Counted from the stretch's first letter, positions 34,872 to 44,084 are shown. The stretch is DNA of 64,000 bases from Kordiimonas marina (GCF_023006325.1 NZ_JAINDF010000007.1:62001-126000); one strand, 5' to 3'. The notes: generated from the sequence alone by a model not told the origin. Numbers and translations: made by a program.

Positions 34872-35723
34872 ATGGGCAATATCATCGCATGTGTGGACGG
34901 CTCGGCTTATGCCGACAGCGTCTGCGACCTGGCTGCATGGGCGGCTTCGCGCACGGACGGGACCGTCTCGCTTCTGCATGTGGCGGCACCGCACACGGAC
35001 ACCGCCATCAAGGGTGACCTCAGCGGCCAGATCGGCCTCGGCGCCAAAAGCGAGCTTCTGGCGGAGCTGACCGAAGCCGAAGCCGAGCATGGCCGTCAGG
35101 AGCAGAAAAAGGGGCAGGAAATCCTCGACCGCGCCGAGGAACGCTTCCATGCGAAAAGCGACGCATCGGTGACGCGCATCCACCGCCGCGGTGACTTTTT
35201 CGAAAATGTCGCCGAACTGGAATCCAGCGCCGACCTCATCATCCTCGGCAAACAGGGCGAGGACAGCGTGGGTGCGGCGGACCATCTGGGCGCCGAACTG
35301 GCTGAGCTGATGCGCACCCCGCACCAGCCGATCCTGCTGGCCGCGCGCGAAAGCACGCCGATGGGGCGCATCCTGATCGCCTTCGATGGCGGCAAGGCCT
35401 GCATGCGCGCCGTGGACTATGCCGCAAAGAGCCCGCTTTTGAAGGGCCTTGATTGCCACCTCGTCACCGTGGGCACCAAGGCGGAAGCGGCGATGAAAAC
35501 CGCCGCAGAGACGCTGGCATCAGCGGGGCTGAGTGTGCGCACCGAGGTGCTGACCGGGTCTTCCGTGCCGGGTGCGGTGCAGGCCTATGCCGACGCCCGC
35601 GCCACCGACCTGCTCGTGATCGGGGCGTCGAGCCATTCGAAAATCCATCACCTGATCTGGGGCAGCACCACCGAGGCCCTCATCCTGCATGCCGATGGCC
35701 CGGTGCTGCTGTTCGGCGCCTGA
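34872..35723 (+). CDS. Tandem universal stress protein (UspA)
   Basis: A 283-residue protein with two UspA folds. The first (residues about 1-155) begins Ile-Ile-Ala-Cys-Val-Asp-Gly-Ser near 4 and ends near Pro-Ile-Leu-Leu-Ala; the second begins Ile-Leu-Ile-Ala-Phe-Asp-Gly-Gly near 168 and ends with Leu-Val-Ile-Gly-Ala-Ser-Ser-His-Ser and a late Gly-Ser-Thr-Thr-Glu-Ala-Leu near 262, the ATP-binding type Gly-x-x-x-x-Ser/Thr pattern. It follows the SulP gene by 15 bases, and SulP-Usp partnerships suggest control of the transporter by stress or ATP state; this is inference. Confidence 0.87.
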   Translation: MGNIIACVDGSAYADSVCDLAAWAASRTDGTVSLLHVAAPHTDTAIKGDLSGQIGLGAKSELLAELTEAEAEHGRQEQKKGQEILDRAEERFHAKSDASVTRIHRRGDFFENVAELESSADLIILGKQGEDSVGAADHLGAELAELMRTPHQPILLAARESTPMGRILIAFDGGKACMRAVDYAAKSPLLKGLDCHLVTVGTKAEAAMKTAAETLASAGLSVRTEVLTGSSVPGAVQAYADARATDLLVIGASSHSKIHHLIWGSTTEALILHADGPVLLFGA

Positions 35724-35729
35724 GCGACT

Positions 35730-36581
35730 TCAATCGCCGAAGATTTGCTTCTGCCATTTGGCGACCTTCAGCGGGTAGCGTTCGGGCATCAGGCGGATGA
35801 GGCGGTCGAGGAACTTGGCCTGGCCGGTGATGACGATGCGGCTTTTCCCGCGCGCGACACCGTTCAGTATCACCGCCGCGGCTTCGTCCGCCGTGGTTTT
35901 GAACAGCTTCTCGTTATAAACCTTCATCCGCGCTTCGGCCTGGGCGCGTTCCTCCGGCGTCATGGATTTGTTATCGTCCATCGCCGCCGTGGCGATATTG
36001 GTCTTGATGCCACCCGGATGGACGACACAGACCTTCACCGGCAGCTCGCCCAAGAGCATCTCGATCCGCACCGTTTCGGTGAAACCGCGCACGGCGAACT
36101 TTGACGTGCAGTAAGCCGTCATGCCGCCCTGCGCCATCAGGCCATTGAGGCTGGAGATATTGACCACCTGGCCATCGCCGCTTTCAATCAGGTGCGGCAG
36201 GAACACGCGCGTGCCATGGATGACGCCCCAGAGGTTGATGCGGAACACATCTTCCATCTGGCCATCTTCCAGATCGAGCAGCACGCCACCGCCCCGGGCG
36301 ATGCCGGCATTGTTATAGATCTGGTGGACGATGCCGAAATGGTCTTTCACATGGGCGGCATAGGCGCGCCAGGCTTCCAGGTCACCAACATCCAGATGTT
36401 TGGTGTCCACCTCGGCGCCCTTCGCGCGCACCATGTCCGCGGTTTCGGCGAGCGTAGTGTCATTGACGTCGGAAAGCGCAAGGCGCGCACCCCGATCCGC
36501 GAGGCCGAGGGCGAGTGCGCGGCCGATGCCGCTGCCCGCACCGGTGATGGCGGCAACTTTACCTTGGAATGTCGCTTTCAT
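35730..36581 (-). CDS. Short-chain dehydrogenase/reductase
   Basis: A 283-residue classical SDR. The cofactor motif Thr-Gly-Ala-Gly-Ser-Gly-Ile-Gly lies near residue 14, Asn-Asn-Ala-Gly near 91, catalytic Ser near 142 and Tyr-Cys-Thr-Ser-Lys near 156 (Tyr-x-x-x-Lys). It should oxidise an alcohol or reduce a ketone with NAD(P)H. It is the third gene of a minus-strand operon with a flavin monooxygenase and an alpha/beta hydrolase (both overlaps of about four bases), so it likely acts on the same substrate chain. C-terminal half is basic. No regulator gene follows. Confidence 0.9.
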   Translation of the reverse strand: MKATFQGKVAAITGAGSGIGRALALGLADRGARLALSDVNDTTLAETADMVRAKGAEVDTKHLDVGDLEAWRAYAAHVKDHFGIVHQIYNNAGIARGGGVLLDLEDGQMEDVFRINLWGVIHGTRVFLPHLIESGDGQVVNISSLNGLMAQGGMTAYCTSKFAVRGFTETVRIEMLLGELPVKVCVVHPGGIKTNIATAAMDDNKSMTPEERAQAEARMKVYNEKLFKTTADEAAAVILNGVARGKSRIVITGQAKFLDRLIRLMPERYPLKVAKWQKQIFGD

Positions 36582-37456
36582 ACGGCCCCCACATGGTCGG
36601 CGAACAGGGATACGAGCTCAGGGTTCACACTGTCCGCGAGGTCATGGCCCATGCCCTTGATGCTGATATGGCGGCTGCCCTTGATGGCGGCCGCGGTGGC
36701 TTTGCCGCCGCTTGCGTTCACCATCGGGTCGCGGTCGCCATGGATGACGAGCGTCGGCACGCTGATGCGCTGCACCTCGGCCGTGCGGTCGCCCGACTTG
36801 AGGATGGCGGCCAGCTGGCGGCCGATGCCGATATGCGGGTTGGCACCGCCCCGGTCCCAGGCTTCGCCCATATAGGCGGCGCAGCGTTCCTCATTGATCG
36901 CGTGGCCGCGGCCGCCGATGATGCGCATGGTCTCGATATAGCGCCGGATCGCTTCCTCGCGCGTCGCGGGCGGGCCCGCCATCATGCGCAGCAGCATACG
37001 GAACGACGGCTGGCCGACGCTCCTCGCCCCCGTGGTCGAGAAGATCGAGGTCAGCGTCTTCACGCGTCCAGGCGCGCGCGCCGCCAGCGTCTGGCCGATC
37101 ATGCCGCCCATCGACATGCCGGCCACATGCACGGACTTGAGGCCCAGATGGTCGAGAAGCCCGGCGGCGTCCCCGGCCATGTCGCCGAGGTCGTAGTTCG
37201 CCGGGTTCATCTTGCGGGTCAGCATCTGCATCTTGGTGGGCGGTGCCGCATGGTGGCGCGACGAGCGGCCGACATCGCGGTTATCGTAGGTGATGACCTG
37301 GAAGCCGCGGGCCATGAGGTCCTCGACCATCGGCCGCGGCCAGGAATGCAGCTGCAGCGTGAGCCCGGCGATCAGAAGCACCGGCTCGCCCTCGCCTTCG
37401 ACCTTGTAGCAAAGCTTGATGCCGTTCTTGAGGGTGCAGAAGTGTTCGTCGCTCAT
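36578..37456 (-). CDS. Alpha/beta hydrolase
   Basis: A 292-residue alpha/beta hydrolase. The nucleophile elbow Gly-Met-Ser-Met-Gly-Gly is near residue 115, the oxyanion-type start Val-Leu-Leu-Ile-Ala-Gly-Leu-Thr near 25, an Asp in Gly-Asp-Arg-Asp-Pro-Met near 235, and the catalytic His in Met-Gly-His-Asp-Leu near 270. Its start overlaps the monooxygenase stop by four bases and its own stop overlaps the SDR start by four. Behind a Baeyer-Villiger-type enzyme it would hydrolyse the ester or lactone formed. Substrate is unproven. Confidence 0.88.
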   Translation of the reverse strand: MSDEHFCTLKNGIKLCYKVEGEGEPVLLIAGLTLQLHSWPRPMVEDLMARGFQVITYDNRDVGRSSRHHAAPPTKMQMLTRKMNPANYDLGDMAGDAAGLLDHLGLKSVHVAGMSMGGMIGQTLAARAPGRVKTLTSIFSTTGARSVGQPSFRMLLRMMAGPPATREEAIRRYIETMRIIGGRGHAINEERCAAYMGEAWDRGGANPHIGIGRQLAAILKSGDRTAEVQRISVPTLVIHGDRDPMVNASGGKATAAAIKGSRHISIKGMGHDLADSVNPELVSLFADHVGAV

Positions 37457-38967
37457 GCGGTCGCCTTCTCTTTCTTGGGCTCATGCGTCGGGGCGGGCGA
37501 GAGATGAAGCGCGGGGTCGATCACCGGCCCATGCTTCACCATATGCGCGTCGGCGATATAGCTGAAGGTCATTTCCCAGGGTTCGCGGTCGCCCTGGCGC
37601 GGCATCCAGCGGATCGCGCGCTTGACGTAACCGGCGCCGAAGTCCATGAGCGGACGGGTTTCGATCTCGCCTTCCGGGCGTTCGGGCACGCACACGGCCA
37701 TGCCGCGGTCGTCCATTTCCTTGAGGAGACGGCAGAAATACTGGCACAGGAGGCCGATCTTGAGCGTCCAGGAGGAGTTGGTATAGCCGACCGCGAAACA
37801 GAAGTTGGGCACGCCGTCGAGCATCATGCCCTTGAACACCAGTTTCTGGGGCGGCAGCACACGCTTGTGGTCAACCCTCAGCTCAATACCGCCGAACAGC
37901 TTCATGTTAAGCCCGGTTGCGGTGACGATGATATCCGCGGGGATTTCCTCACCTGATTCCATCAGCACGCCGGTCTCGGTGAAGCGGTCGATCTGGCCTG
38001 TGACGATGGAGGCGCGGCCTGCCGACAGCTCCTTGAAAAAGTCACCGTCCGGCACGGCGCATAGGCGTTGGTCCCACGGGCCGTAAGGCGGCTTGAAATG
38101 GACATCGACAGGGTAGCCTTCCGGCAGTTCCTTGACGTTCATCTTGCGGATCCAGTTGCGCGCGGCGTTGGGGAATTTCTGGCAGAAAAGCCAGACCCAG
38201 CGCTGACGCCGGACGTTTTTCCAGCGCGTGAGGGCGTAGGCGGTTTTCGCGGGCAGCCAGCGCTTGAGCCAGTTGCCGATCTTGTCCTCGGATGGCATCG
38301 GCAGCACATAGGTGGGCGTGCGCTGGATTTGCGTAACATGCGCGGCCGTCGGTGTCATCGCGGGCACCAGCGTCACGGCGGTGGCGCCACTGCCGATCAC
38401 GGCGATGCGCTTGCCGGTATAATCGAGATCCTCCGGCCAGTGCTGCGGGTGGATGATCTGGCCCTTAAAGTCTTCCTCGCCTTTGAACTCGGGCCGGAAA
38501 CCTTCGTCATAATCATAATAGCCGGTCGCGCCAAACAGCCACCGGCATTTGATGGTGACATCAGCATCGATATCACTGCGGTGGAGGGTAACGGTCCAGA
38601 GCGCTTCCTCGCTGTCCCAGTTCGCGCCCGTGACCTTGTGGTGGAAACGGATCTTTTTCTCGAGATCATACTCTTCCACGGTTTCGCGCAGGTAGGACAT
38701 GATCTCATCCGCCCCGGCGATCGCCTTGTCGCTTCGCCAGGGTTTGAAATCATAGCCGAAGGTGAACAGGTCCGAATCCGAGCGGATGCCGGGATAACGG
38801 AACAGGTCCCACGTCCCGCCGATCTCACCACGGCCTTCAACGATCGCCCAGGTTTTTTCCGGCAGGTCGGTCGTCAGGTAGCAACCGCAGCCGATCCCGG
38901 AGATGCCTGCGCCGACGATCAGAACGTCGAGCGGCTCTTCCCCCGAAAATGAGTGAATAGCATTCAT
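37453..38967 (-). CDS. Flavin-containing monooxygenase (Baeyer-Villiger/AlmA-like)
   Basis: A 504-residue class B flavoprotein monooxygenase. The FAD motif Gly-Ala-Gly-Ile-Ser-Gly-Ile-Gly is near residue 18, then Gly-Gly-Thr-Trp-Asp-Leu-Phe-Arg-Tyr-Pro-Gly near 54, and the NADPH motif Gly-Ser-Gly-Ala-Thr-Ala near 190. These resemble EthA and the long-chain alkane enzyme AlmA more than cyclohexanone monooxygenase. The start at 38967 is chosen for a GGAAGGAATG ribosome site; nine upstream codons lack one. It begins an operon with a hydrolase and an SDR, running away from a PucR-type regulator gene. Substrate unknown: an alkane, ketone or terpenoid are the open choices. Confidence 0.87.
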   Translation of the reverse strand: MNAIHSFSGEEPLDVLIVGAGISGIGCGCYLTTDLPEKTWAIVEGRGEIGGTWDLFRYPGIRSDSDLFTFGYDFKPWRSDKAIAGADEIMSYLRETVEEYDLEKKIRFHHKVTGANWDSEEALWTVTLHRSDIDADVTIKCRWLFGATGYYDYDEGFRPEFKGEEDFKGQIIHPQHWPEDLDYTGKRIAVIGSGATAVTLVPAMTPTAAHVTQIQRTPTYVLPMPSEDKIGNWLKRWLPAKTAYALTRWKNVRRQRWVWLFCQKFPNAARNWIRKMNVKELPEGYPVDVHFKPPYGPWDQRLCAVPDGDFFKELSAGRASIVTGQIDRFTETGVLMESGEEIPADIIVTATGLNMKLFGGIELRVDHKRVLPPQKLVFKGMMLDGVPNFCFAVGYTNSSWTLKIGLLCQYFCRLLKEMDDRGMAVCVPERPEGEIETRPLMDFGAGYVKRAIRWMPRQGDREPWEMTFSYIADAHMVKHGPVIDPALHLSPAPTHEPKKEKATA

Positions 38968-39023
38968 GTCACATTCCTTCCCATCTGTGAGCATGACGCA
39001 GAAGGGTCAAGGATAGAAGGTGC

Positions 39024-39035
39024 AATATGCATATT
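39024..39035. promoter_or_regulatory. Palindrome in divergent promoter region
   Basis: The 90 bases 38968-39057 between the divergent monooxygenase and PucR genes are AT-rich against their surroundings and hold the perfect 12-base palindrome AATATGCATATT. Nearby ATATTTGCAT repeats part of it. The place and symmetry suggest an operator for the PucR-type protein next to it; both promoters must lie in these 90 bases. Confidence 0.45.
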
Positions 39036-39057
39036 TCATTGCTATATTTGCATCAAT

Positions 39058-40251
39058 ATGACCCAAATCTCACCACGCATCCGCGAATTGCTCCGCGCCG
39101 GGGCTGAACGGTCGCTCCAGTCCTCGCAGGAGTGGCTGAGCGCCATCGACATCGCGACCATGGAAGCCATCGGCGGCATGGGCGACCCGGTCGCCATGGC
39201 GCGAATGCGCCGCGCCAACCGCCTGAACGTCATCCATTGGGCCACCGCCACTATCCGCGCGCCGGGGGAACCTATGGCCCCGAACCTGACGTCTGAGATA
39301 TTGCAGACCGCGCGCGATCAGGTGCGCCAGGGGTCACCCGAGGCACTTCAGAAAGCGTTTCGGGCCGGGCAGAATGTCGGCTGGACCCAGTGGATGGAGA
39401 TCGCCTTCGAGCTCACCGATGATCCTGCGGAATTGAAGGAGCTTCTCGACGTTTCAGCTCGCTCAATCGCGCAGTTTATCGAGGTGACCGTCGACGCCCT
39501 CCTCAAGCAGATGGAGCGCGAGCGCGCCGAACTGTCCCGCGGGTCGCCCACCGAACGGCGGGAGCTGGTGAGCGCCATCCTGAACCGGCAACCGATGGAT
39601 CTGCAGGCCACCAGCCGCAAGCTCGGCTACCGGCTCGACCAGGCGCACCAGGCCGTCATCATCTGGAGCGAGGACCCGGAACCCGACGCCGCTGCGCTCG
39701 ACGGCATGGCCGAAACCCTGAAAGCCCGCATGGGCGACCTGCCAACCCTGACGATTGTGGAAAACCGGGCGGCGCTGTGGCTGTGGCTGCCGCGTGCCTT
39801 GGCGGCTGAAGACGTGGAGCCCCTGTGCCCGCCGTCGTTGCGCATCGCCCTCGGCCCGCGCGCGGAAGGCGTTGGCGGTTTCGGGCGCAGCCATCAGGGC
39901 GCACGGCTGGCCCAGCGCATCCTCTCCGGCGCGGCGCATGAGCGGCGGGTGGCAAGCTATGCCATGGTCAAGCTGGTGTCGGTGCTGACCCAGGACAAGA
40001 ACAGCCTGCAGGCCTTTACCGCTGATACGCTGGGCAAGCTGGCCGAAGCCCCGGTGGCACTTCGGGAATCGCTGCTAACCTTCCTGTCGCTCGGCTGCAA
40101 CAGCTCCCACACCGCCGAGAAGCTCGGCATTCACCGCAACACGCTCCTCAGGCACATCGCCCGCGCGGAAGACCTGCTGCCGCGCCCCTTAGATGACAGC
40201 TCCCGCCTCACGGTCGCCGTCGCGCTCGAAGCGCTCCGCTGGCAGGTATAA
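39058..40251 (+). CDS. PucR/CdaR-type transcriptional regulator
   Basis: A 397-residue regulator. The C-terminal HTH of the PucR/CdaR kind shows Ser-Leu-Gly-Cys-Asn-Ser-Ser-His-Thr-Ala-Glu-Lys-Leu-Gly-Ile-His-Arg-Asn-Thr-Leu near residues 343-362, and the centre (about 170-300) has a GGDEF-like fold region as in this family. The N-terminal 160 residues look helical, with no known sensor. The start ATG at 39058 lies just behind the palindrome; a 35-codon extension upstream would cross it. Divergent from the monooxygenase operon, it is its likely regulator. A terminator follows 14 bases after the stop. Confidence 0.85.
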   Translation: MTQISPRIRELLRAGAERSLQSSQEWLSAIDIATMEAIGGMGDPVAMARMRRANRLNVIHWATATIRAPGEPMAPNLTSEILQTARDQVRQGSPEALQKAFRAGQNVGWTQWMEIAFELTDDPAELKELLDVSARSIAQFIEVTVDALLKQMERERAELSRGSPTERRELVSAILNRQPMDLQATSRKLGYRLDQAHQAVIIWSEDPEPDAAALDGMAETLKARMGDLPTLTIVENRAALWLWLPRALAAEDVEPLCPPSLRIALGPRAEGVGGFGRSHQGARLAQRILSGAAHERRVASYAMVKLVSVLTQDKNSLQAFTADTLGKLAEAPVALRESLLTFLSLGCNSSHTAEKLGIHRNTLLRHIARAEDLLPRPLDDSSRLTVAVALEALRWQV

Positions 40252-40264
40252 CCGGACCTCAAAT

Positions 40265-40300
40265 GAAAAACCCGCCAAAGTCGGCGGGCTTTCCTTTTCT
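40265..40300. terminator. Intrinsic terminator between PucR gene and MCP gene
   Basis: CCCGCC-aaagtc-GGCGGG, with AAAAA before and a pyrimidine/T run after it. It can end the PucR-type gene on the plus strand and, with the TTTTT it shows on the minus strand, the convergent chemotaxis gene. Confidence 0.8.
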
Positions 40301-40320
40301 CAAACCATTGGCTCCGATGG

Positions 40321-42408
40321 TCAGGCGGCACGGATTTTCGCGAGAAACTCGCTGACCTTCTGGCTCATCACTTCGGACTGTTCGGACAGGTCCCCGGCCG
40401 ACGCCAGCACCTGCGCCGCAGCCGCCCCGGTCGTCTGCGCCGCTTCGCTGACCCCCTGGATATTGGAGGTCACATCATCGGTGCCAGCCGCCGTCTGCTG
40501 AACGGTGGAGGCGATCTCATTGGTTGCGGCCCCCTGCTCCTCAACCGCCGCGGCAATCATGCTCGACACCTCGCTCATCGACGAGATGGTCTTGTTGATG
40601 CCCTGGATCGACTGGACCGCGCGTTCCGCCTCGGCCTGAATGTCCGAGACCTGACGGCTGATGTCCTCGGTCGCCTTCGCGGTCTGCTGCGCGAGCGCCT
40701 TCACCTCGGTCGCGACAACCGCGAAGCCCTTGCCGGCTTCGCCCGCGCGCGCAGCCTCGATCGTGGCATTGAGCGCCAGCAGGTTGGTCTGGTCCGCGAT
40801 CTCATTGATGAGCGCGACCACATTGCCGATCTTGACTGCGGATTCTGCCAGGCCCTTCATGCCGTGGTCGGCCCGCTGGCCCTCATCGACCGCGGACTGC
40901 GCCATGCTGGTGCTGCTGCTGACCTGACGGCTGATCTCCTGGATCGAGGCGGACAGTTCCTCCGCACTGGTCGCGACCGACTGAACGTGCGCGGCCGTCT
41001 GTTGTGCTGCAGCGGCAACAGTTGCGGATTGCTGGCCTGTTTCCTCTGCAGTCGACGACATGGAGCTTGCCGTCTCCCGCAGTTCGGTGCTCGCTGACGC
41101 CAGCGTGGCCAACATGCCGGAGACGGCGCTGTCGAACTCCCCGATCAGGCCTTCGATATAGACCTGACGCTTGCGTTCGGCTTCACGCTGGGCTTCCTTC
41201 TCCTTCTCCTTGGCGAGGCGTTCCTCCTCCTCGGCGATCTGGCGCAGGCGGTCTTCCTCCTGACGCTGCTTCTCCTGCTCCTCCAGCCGGCGGTTTTCAA
41301 TCAGCTTCTGTTTGAAGACTTCCAGCCCTTCAGCCATGGTGCCGATCTCATCGGCCCGGTTGCGGCCGTTGATCTCAATATCCAACTTATCGCTTGCAAG
41401 GCTTTCGATATCACCGGTGAGCGCCAAAACAGGCCGGGAGATACCGCGGCCGATGGCATAGGCCGCACCACTACCGAAGAGAATGCTTGCGATGGAGATA
41501 AGGATGGTCAGGAGCACTGCCGTCCCCATGGCCGCCTGCATTCTCGGCCCGAGCGTGTCCTGCTCCCGCTTGATCGAGAGCTTCATCTGTTCGAGCGCGT
41601 CGGAGACCTGCGGTCCGATCACATCCATCTTGCCCTGGACGAGCGCATTGCGGCTATCGAGCACCGACTTTGCCTTCTGGAACGAGGCGTCATAGTCGGC
41701 GCGCATATCCTCCAGCCCTTTTACCAGGGCTTTGTGGCTTTCGCTTTTACGCGCCGCCATGAGCTTTTCCAGATGCGTCTTGGCCGAGGCGGCATAATCA
41801 CGCGCATGGCGGTAATTGGCCTCCGCGCCTGACATCAGATATTTGTTGGCGTGAAACCGCATCATCGTGGTGTGGTGAAGCGCGGCGCTCGCCGGCATCA
41901 GGGTGCCGACATCATTGGCTGACGCTGCCTGCTGCTCCAACCCCACCAACTGGCTTTCGAGCTTGGGGCCAAGAACATCCAGTTTATTGGCGACCAGGTC
42001 GTCTTTCTGACGTTGATAGCTAACAACCTTGTCGAAACTGGCCAGATAATCCGCCAGCCCCGAATCGGTTTTGTCGACAACCGCCTTTTTCTTCGGATCA
42101 TCAATCATAGCGCGCAATTCCTTGCTCATTTCAACCGTCACGTTGGACCGGTCCTGGGCATGGTTGAGCGCTTCATCCGAGGAGGTGAGCAGGAAGTCTT
42201 TCGTCGCGATACGGGTGGAGAGCAGGTTCGCCTGAATACGGGCCGCCTGGTTGGCTTGCCGCGCGATCTTGCGGTATTCGACGAAACTGTTTTTGCCCGA
42301 TGTGAGATTATAGCCCGCAACAAGGGCCACCAGCACCAGAAGCGCCAGCACAACGCCAAACCCGCCGAATATCTTGGTTGATATCTTCAGCCTGTCGAGA
42401 AAGGACAT
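40321..42408 (-). CDS. Methyl-accepting chemotaxis protein
   Basis: A 695-residue receptor. A first transmembrane helix (about 13-33), a long periplasmic helical domain of roughly 260 residues, a second helix (about 300-320), a HAMP domain (about 322-375) and then an unusually charged section rich in Glu, Arg and Lys (about 378-415) lead into the signalling domain, whose tip Glu-Ile-Ala-Asp-Gln-Thr-Asn-Leu-Leu-Ala-Leu-Asn is near residue 540. It directs flagellar motility to a ligand in the periplasm, unknown here. No che genes sit nearby. In the 281 bases upstream I see AT-rich promoter-like DNA and no gene. Confidence 0.95.
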   Translation of the reverse strand: MSFLDRLKISTKIFGGFGVVLALLVLVALVAGYNLTSGKNSFVEYRKIARQANQAARIQANLLSTRIATKDFLLTSSDEALNHAQDRSNVTVEMSKELRAMIDDPKKKAVVDKTDSGLADYLASFDKVVSYQRQKDDLVANKLDVLGPKLESQLVGLEQQAASANDVGTLMPASAALHHTTMMRFHANKYLMSGAEANYRHARDYAASAKTHLEKLMAARKSESHKALVKGLEDMRADYDASFQKAKSVLDSRNALVQGKMDVIGPQVSDALEQMKLSIKREQDTLGPRMQAAMGTAVLLTILISIASILFGSGAAYAIGRGISRPVLALTGDIESLASDKLDIEINGRNRADEIGTMAEGLEVFKQKLIENRRLEEQEKQRQEEDRLRQIAEEEERLAKEKEKEAQREAERKRQVYIEGLIGEFDSAVSGMLATLASASTELRETASSMSSTAEETGQQSATVAAAAQQTAAHVQSVATSAEELSASIQEISRQVSSSTSMAQSAVDEGQRADHGMKGLAESAVKIGNVVALINEIADQTNLLALNATIEAARAGEAGKGFAVVATEVKALAQQTAKATEDISRQVSDIQAEAERAVQSIQGINKTISSMSEVSSMIAAAVEEQGAATNEIASTVQQTAAGTDDVTSNIQGVSEAAQTTGAAAAQVLASAGDLSEQSEVMSQKVSEFLAKIRAA

Positions 42409-42689
42409 AAGTCACCTCTTCCGTTAGCGCAGGGATAGATGCACGGCCTACACGGTACTCAACAGAAAAAACACGGCATAAGAGTGTGCGTGCAATTCTA
42501 AGCCCCCCGCTTCCATTGCACATAAATTTTATAATAATTATAAATACTTAACTATCTTTTAAAATTCATGACAAGACTTGCCACAAGTCTTTAGGCCATA
42601 CGTTTAGGCGCCCGCACCCAACCCTCACGGGTACGGGACAGTGTACAGCCTGTCACGCAGGGATTGGCGTTCTGAAGGACGTGGGCCGC

Positions 42690-44084
42690 TTAGCGGACGA
42701 AGACCCTATAACCCCACGCGGGCAGCGTCAGCTTATCCCCCGCCTTGAGCGTCACCGCCTTGCCGCTGAAGAGCTCCCTATACTGCCCTTCATACAGCGT
42801 TTCCTTGAAACTGACCGTCTGGGGTGCCTTCGAGAAGTTGATCACGGCGAACACCTTGTCCCTGGCGTTCTGGCGCACGAAGCTCAGCACCTTTTTGGGC
42901 GCGTCGTTCGGCACCTTGATCATGGTGGCGCCCCAATGGCCGTTCCAGAGCGCGGTGTTGCGCTTCTTGAGCGCGAACAGGGTTTTATAAAGCGCTTCCT
43001 GCGGGCTTTTCTTCCATTTGATCGGGTCTTTTTCGAAGAAGGCGAGCCGGTGGTCGAGCCCCGCTTCCTGGCCGTTATAGATCATGGGGAAACCCTGGCC
43101 GACGACCGACAGCACCGTGGCGGCACCCAGCGCAGGCCCGAAATTCTCCCGCGTGGTGCCTTCCCAGGCGTTGACGTCATGGTTGCTGGTATAGACCATG
43201 CGGTAGGCGTCCTTGGGGTAGGCGCTTTCGTTCCAGCTGTAATAGACAAACAGCGCGCCGAGGTCGGCCTTGCCCTGGGCGATTTCATGGACAGCCTTCC
43301 ACCAGCTCCAGGCGTAGGTCATGTCGAACGCGCGGGCGTGCAGGTCACGGGATTCCCATTCCGCCAGCATGAAGACCGGCTTGATGGCGTCCAGCTCCGC
43401 GCGGACATTGTTCCAGAAATCGACCGGCACGAACCCGGCGACATCACAGCGGTAGCCGTCGATATCGGCTTCCTGCACCCAATATTTCATCGCGCGGGTC
43501 ATATATTCCCGGAGCGCGGGTTTGGAATAATTGAGGTCGATGATATCGCTCCAGTCCCACCAGGGCGTGGGGTGGAAATCGCCCTTATAGTCACGCTCAT
43601 ACCAGTCCGGGTGCTTGGTGCGCATGGGGTTATCCCACGCCGTATGGTTGGCGACCCAGTCGAGGATCACATGCATCCCGAGCTTGTGGGCGGTGGCGAC
43701 AAAATGCTTGAGGTCGGCGAGCGTGCCAAACTCCGGGTTCACGGCGAAATAGTCCTTCACCGAATAGGGACTGCCAAGCGTGCCTTTGCGGTTCTGGACC
43801 CCGATCGGGTTGACCGGCATCAGCCAGATGATATCGATGCCGAGGTCCTTCAGGCGCTTAAGCTGTTTCTCCGCGGCCCGGAAGGTGCCCTCGGGCGTGA
43901 ACTGGCGCGTGTTCAGCTCATAGATCACCGCGTTCTTGGACCAGTCCGGGTGCTGGATCTTGATATAGGGCTGGGGCTGGTAGCGTGCCGGAACCGAGGG
44001 CTCCGCCGTTACGGAGGGGGCCGCCGCGAAGGCGACCAATAGGATAGCGGCCGCGCGCACCAGAGCAGAACATCCAAACTTCAT
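42690..44084 (-). CDS. Secreted alpha-amylase family (GH13) glycosidase
   Basis: A 464-residue enzyme with a signal peptide (residues 1-28, ending Val-Thr-Ala). GH13 marks: Gln-Phe-Thr-Pro-Glu-Gly-Thr-Phe near 58, Val-Ile-Leu-Asp-Trp-Val-Ala-Asn-His near 134, Gly-Tyr-Arg-Cys-Asp-Val-Ala near 201 (nucleophile Asp), Met-Leu-Ala-Glu-Trp near 228 (acid Glu) and Ser-Asn-His-Asp near 292. It hydrolyses alpha-glucans in periplasm or outside. The start at 44084 follows GGGGAAGAT; an upstream frame to 44291 is open but overlaps an AT-rich gap. No sugar transporter or regulator is near. Confidence 0.92.
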   Translation of the reverse strand: MKFGCSALVRAAAILLVAFAAAPSVTAEPSVPARYQPQPYIKIQHPDWSKNAVIYELNTRQFTPEGTFRAAEKQLKRLKDLGIDIIWLMPVNPIGVQNRKGTLGSPYSVKDYFAVNPEFGTLADLKHFVATAHKLGMHVILDWVANHTAWDNPMRTKHPDWYERDYKGDFHPTPWWDWSDIIDLNYSKPALREYMTRAMKYWVQEADIDGYRCDVAGFVPVDFWNNVRAELDAIKPVFMLAEWESRDLHARAFDMTYAWSWWKAVHEIAQGKADLGALFVYYSWNESAYPKDAYRMVYTSNHDVNAWEGTTRENFGPALGAATVLSVVGQGFPMIYNGQEAGLDHRLAFFEKDPIKWKKSPQEALYKTLFALKKRNTALWNGHWGATMIKVPNDAPKKVLSFVRQNARDKVFAVINFSKAPQTVSFKETLYEGQYRELFSGKAVTLKAGDKLTLPAWGYRVFVR

